Of a DNA stretch of 64,000 nt, positions 61,445 through 64,000 are shown piece by piece. The notes beneath the pieces were generated by a model, which had not been told where the DNA came from, did not search any database, and saw only the letters and a program-made list of their open reading frames with translations. The position numbers were made by a program, and so were the translations under genes. Numbering within the stretch: position 1 is the stretch's first letter; each line of letters begins with the position of its first letter. The stretch comes from Hymenobacter sp. YC55 (GTDB taxonomy: Bacteria; Bacteroidota; Bacteroidia; Cytophagales; Hymenobacteraceae). The DNA lies in NCBI RefSeq assembly GCF_029433095.1, contig NZ_JARNTX010000001.1, forward strand, positions 2,666,001 to 2,730,000, in the 5' to 3' direction.

Positions 61445-62401
61445 ATGAAAGACTACCCCTACACCGAATCAAAGGATACCCGCAGCGGCTTTGGCGCGGG
61501 CTTGCACGAGCTAGGCAAAACCAACCCCAACGTAGTAGCCCTGTGCGCCGACTTGGTAGGCTCATTGAAAATGGATGCGTTCATCAAGGACAACCCCGAG
61601 CGGTTTTTCCAGGTGGGCATTGCCGAAGCCAACATGATGGGCCTAGCAGCGGGCCTTACCATTGGTGGCAAGATTCCTTTCACGGGCACCTTCGCCAACT
61701 TCAGCACGGGCCGCGTTTACGACCAAATTCGGCAGAGCATTGCGTACTCCAACAAGAACGTGAAAATCTGTGCTTCGCACGCCGGCCTTACGCTCGGCGA
61801 AGATGGCGCTACGCACCAGATTCTGGAGGACGTGGGCATGATGAAAATGCTGCCCCACATGACCGTCATCAACCCCTGCGACTACAACCAAACCAAAGCC
61901 GCCACCTTGGCTATTGCCGAGTACGAAGGCCCGGTGTATTTGCGCTTCGGTCGGCCGGTTGTTCCCAACTTCACCCCTGCCGACCAAGTGTTTGAAATTG
62001 GCAAAGGCGTTGTGCTCAACGAAGGCACCGATGTGAGCATCTTCGCAACGGGTCACTTGGTATGGAAAGCCATCTTGGCGGGCAAGCTGCTGGCTGACAA
62101 AGGCATCAACGCTGAAATCATCAACATCCACACCATCAAGCCCCTCGACGCACAGCTGATTCTGGAATCGGTGCGCAAAACACGCTGCGTGGTAACGGCC
62201 GAAGAGCACCAGATGAACGGCGGCCTCGGCGACTCTATCGCGCAGCTGCTGGCGCGCGAAGAACCCTTGCCCCTGGAAATGGTAGCCGTCAACGACTCAT
62301 TCGGCGAAAGTGGCACCCCCGACCAGCTGATGGAGAAATACGAGCTTAACGAAGCCGCTATTGTGCGTGCCGTAGAGAAAGTAATGGCCCGCCGGAATTA
62401 G
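61445..62401 (+). CDS. transketolase, C-terminal subunit
   Basis: This 318-residue protein contains the pyrimidine-binding and C-terminal domains. 'RFFQVGIAEANMMGLAAGLTIGG' (landmark VGIAEANMMGLAAGL) holds the catalytic Glu that activates thiamine, 'ASHAGLTLGEDGATHQILEDVGMM' (landmark HAGLTLGEDGATHQ) is typical, and 'TAEEHQMNGGLGDSIAQLL' (landmark EEHQMNGGLGDS) lies near the end. With the gene at 58084-58986 it should form an active transketolase or transketolase-like enzyme. A strong terminator follows at once. Confidence 0.95.
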   Translation: MKDYPYTESKDTRSGFGAGLHELGKTNPNVVALCADLVGSLKMDAFIKDNPERFFQVGIAEANMMGLAAGLTIGGKIPFTGTFANFSTGRVYDQIRQSIAYSNKNVKICASHAGLTLGEDGATHQILEDVGMMKMLPHMTVINPCDYNQTKAATLAIAEYEGPVYLRFGRPVVPNFTPADQVFEIGKGVVLNEGTDVSIFATGHLVWKAILAGKLLADKGINAEIINIHTIKPLDAQLILESVRKTRCVVTAEEHQMNGGLGDSIAQLLAREEPLPLEMVAVNDSFGESGTPDQLMEKYELNEAAIVRAVEKVMARRN

Positions 62402-62410
62402 CGGAAAGTA

Positions 62411-62469
62411 GGAGCTTACATAAAAGCCTCTGCCACTTTAGTTGTGGCAGAGGCTTTTATGTAAGCTCC
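62411..62469. terminator. bidirectional terminator, perfect 26-bp stem
   Basis: Arms 62411-62436 and 62444-62469 (GGAGCTTACATAAAAGCCTC start) are perfect complements with a 7-nt loop, between the convergent transketolase subunit and the unknown gene at 62522. Confidence 0.88.
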
Positions 62470-62521
62470 CTTATCCTGTCAGTTTTTCACTCTTGCATTG
62501 AACAGTGCTTGGCACTAGCTG

Positions 62522-63064
62522 CTAATGCCGAAGATTAGCCCATCGTTGCTCAAGCAGCAAGTCTAGGCTCTGCCAGTACGAGCGGTTGCCAAATGTATAG
62601 TCTTGGTAGCAAGCCAGGAAAGCTTCCGTGTCTTGCTCTACTTCCAGCATGGCCTCGGGCGCGGCGGCAACCGCCCGGTCGTAATCGGCAGCTAATCCGT
62701 AGATCCAGCCGACTTCTACATCGGCTCTTACCAACGTTCGCAGCCGGTAGAGAGACCTGATAAGTTGGCTCATAGGCCAAGCACCGCTAATCAACTGCCG
62801 GTGCAACCAGCCTAAAGCAGGCCGCACGGTAAAGAAAGTATCTGGAAACAAGTTTTTGAGGTAGGCTGGCACCTCCAGCTTATTGGTGTGCAGAATACGG
62901 TAAAAGCCAATAAAGAAATCTTCGGGATTTTCTTCGTGCAGAAGCACCTCGTCCACCCAGTCGCTGATATCGGCTAAGGTGAACAACTCTAGTTGCAAGC
63001 CCAATCGAGCATAGAAAACAGCTTCCTCTACAGGTACTCCCCGAAATTCGCTATCCAGATTCAT
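62522..63064 (-). CDS. unknown 180-residue protein
   Basis: This is a mostly helical, acidic, Trp/Leu-rich cytoplasmic protein (MNLDSEFRGVPVEEAVFYAR). No signal peptide, membrane helix or catalytic motif was seen. Codon use looks like its neighbours', so it is probably a real resident gene. I cannot assign a family. It ends the window's second-to-last unit on the minus strand. Confidence 0.75.
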   Translation of the reverse strand: MNLDSEFRGVPVEEAVFYARLGLQLELFTLADISDWVDEVLLHEENPEDFFIGFYRILHTNKLEVPAYLKNLFPDTFFTVRPALGWLHRQLISGAWPMSQLIRSLYRLRTLVRADVEVGWIYGLAADYDRAVAAAPEAMLEVEQDTEAFLACYQDYTFGNRSYWQSLDLLLEQRWANLRH

Positions 63065-63152
63065 GGCTACTTTCTCCTTCCGCTGTAAGGATATTTGTTA
63101 GCCCAATACGCAGCTTGGCCGTGTTCGGAAGCGTGCCTACCACATTAGTTTT

Positions 63153-63210
63153 CGGCAACAAGCAAGTAGCGCCTACTGCCAAGACAGTAGGCGCTACTTG
63201 CTTGTTGCCG
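63153..63210 (-). terminator. terminator hairpin, perfect 26-bp stem
   Basis: Arms 63153-63178 and 63185-63210 (CGGCAACAAGCAAGTAGCGC start) are perfect complements with a 6-nt loop, 21 bp beyond the stop of the zinc-ribbon gene. There is no marked T run, so it could be a repeat rather than a terminator. Confidence 0.65.
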
Positions 63211-63231
63211 TGAGGACGGAAATTGCTGCTG

Positions 63232-63885
63232 TTATTGCTTGGTGCCGCACTCGGCACAAAACCGCTGATCGGCTTTCATTGTCGCGCCACAATCCACGCA
63301 GAATTTTTCCTTGGTTTGTGCGAGAGCAGCATTGGGGGTGCCGCACTGGGGGCAGAATTTCTGCCCTGGGTTGAGTTTAGTGTTGCAGCTTTGGCACTGC
63401 ACTATCCCGCCCCGATTGAGGAAGTCCAGTTCTTTGGTATAGTCCTGAGCGCGCGTTTTAGTATAGATCTGCTCGCGACTGGCCTGAGCCTGTTGGGCAG
63501 CTAGCTCTTCGTGCTCGTCGGGGGCGCAGTCTTCGCAGAGGCCCGCCTTGGAATTCCAGCATACATCGGGGCAAACCCAGTGGCCGCAGCGGGTACATTG
63601 CTTGAAGTATTGCTTGCCTTCAAGTACCGCTTTCTCCATTGCCTCGTCGTGCGCTTTGCCGCCAATAGCCCGCTGCACATGGTAGGCGGCATTGCCAGCC
63701 TCATGGAACATGCCTCCAAACAAACTACCCGCAGCATTAAGCAAGCTTCCGGCAATGCCAACCGCATTGGGCTGAAAGCGAGACATGTGGCCGTTGCGGC
63801 ATTTGTCGCAGTAGAACTTGAATTGGAATCCTTTGTCAGTCGATAAGTCGTCGTGGTTGGCGACAAACTGAATCATGTTGCTCAT
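63232..63885 (-). CDS. multi-zinc-ribbon protein
   Basis: This 217-residue protein has four Cys-x2-Cys-type zinc knuckles. The first is near the N-terminus (FYCDKCRNGH), then 'QCTRCGHWVCPDVCW'. A double zinc ribbon ends the protein ('VQCQSCNTKLNPGQKFCPQCG' split here as QCQSCNTKL and FCPQCG; 'FCVDCGATMKADQRFCAECG' as FCVDCG and FCAECG). A Gly/Ala-rich hydrophobic stretch (about 42-66) could contact membranes. Double zinc ribbons usually bind protein or nucleic acid. The role is unknown. Confidence 0.82.
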   Translation of the reverse strand: MSNMIQFVANHDDLSTDKGFQFKFYCDKCRNGHMSRFQPNAVGIAGSLLNAAGSLFGGMFHEAGNAAYHVQRAIGGKAHDEAMEKAVLEGKQYFKQCTRCGHWVCPDVCWNSKAGLCEDCAPDEHEELAAQQAQASREQIYTKTRAQDYTKELDFLNRGGIVQCQSCNTKLNPGQKFCPQCGTPNAALAQTKEKFCVDCGATMKADQRFCAECGTKQ

Positions 63886-64000
63886 AGGTAGGCGTGGTTT
63901 TCCCCTAAAAATAGCATATCTGCATATTCATTTCTACAAGCAGTCAGCTGGGGGCGCAATAAAGCCCATACTTTCTAGCTTTATTTCTTGATTGGCGCCT

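Noticed and set aside
58084..62401. Transketolase broken by frameshift or insertion (pseudogene)
   Set aside because: Each half has its own start, stop and complete motifs, as in known two-subunit transketolases.
1..64000. CRISPR array, prophage, rRNA or tRNA
   Set aside because: No regularly spaced repeats, phage structural genes or RNA gene signatures were seen; the repeated elements found are palindromic intergenic repeats.

Overview
The window is about 57% G+C and reads as the chromosome of a Hymenobacter-like member of the Bacteroidota (order Cytophagales). Support for this comes from SusC/FhuA-style TonB receptors with a carboxypeptidase-regulatory N-terminal domain, a type IX secretion C-terminal sorting domain, a few TAnnTTTG promoter boxes, a fused urease gamma/beta subunit, and palindromic intergenic repeats built on GTCATGCTGAGC...GAAGCATCTCGC. 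Coding density is high. I saw no rRNA, tRNA, CRISPR array, intact insertion sequence or prophage.

Layout. 1-5.5 kb: a partial short-chain dehydrogenase, a small secreted protein, a TSUP exporter, a decayed DHA2-family transporter, then a radical SAM/SPASM enzyme behind an unknown lipoprotein. 6-13.5 kb: a flavin-dependent monooxygenase-like enzyme, a siderophore-type TonB receptor with its PepSY membrane partner, an SBF-like transporter and an ankyrin protein. 13.7-20.7 kb: a urease locus made of a NicO/UreH-type nickel permease, ureAB fusion, two AT-rich unknown genes, ureC, ureF, ureG and, on the opposite strand, ureD. No ureE is visible. 21-32 kb: an AraC regulator, two small membrane proteins, a dienelactone hydrolase-like/GH63-like pair, an M1 aminopeptidase, a secreted formamidase-like protein and a DODA-type dioxygenase. 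32.3-38.1 kb: a BlaI/BlaR1-like pair whose sensor carries C-terminal POTRA domains, then a three-subunit PaoABC-type molybdenum hydroxylase. 38.7-45 kb: a kelch/malectin protein with a type IX sorting tail, then a TonB receptor preceded by a ModE-like operator and a short ModE-like regulator. 45-64 kb: mostly housekeeping genes (dnaB, mpl, clpP, bcp, split transketolase, M23 and M48 peptidases, ECF sigma factor, lipocalin) with several unknown proteins.

How the genes may work together. The urease locus would release ammonia from urea using nickel brought in by the NicO permease; a secreted formamidase-like protein 10 kb away could also release ammonia from small amides. The PaoABC-type enzyme needs molybdopterin, and 3 kb away the sequence shows a ModE-type operator just upstream of a TonB receptor, next to a ModE N-domain regulator. 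This suggests molybdenum-responsive control of an outer-membrane receptor. Intergenic regions are rich in long hairpins, some of which are clear terminators and others members of dispersed repeat families. The observations most worth following up are the AT-rich two-gene insert inside the urease operon, the ModE-box receptor module, the radical SAM/lipoprotein pair, the BlaR1-POTRA fusion and the SSB-like tail on DnaB.
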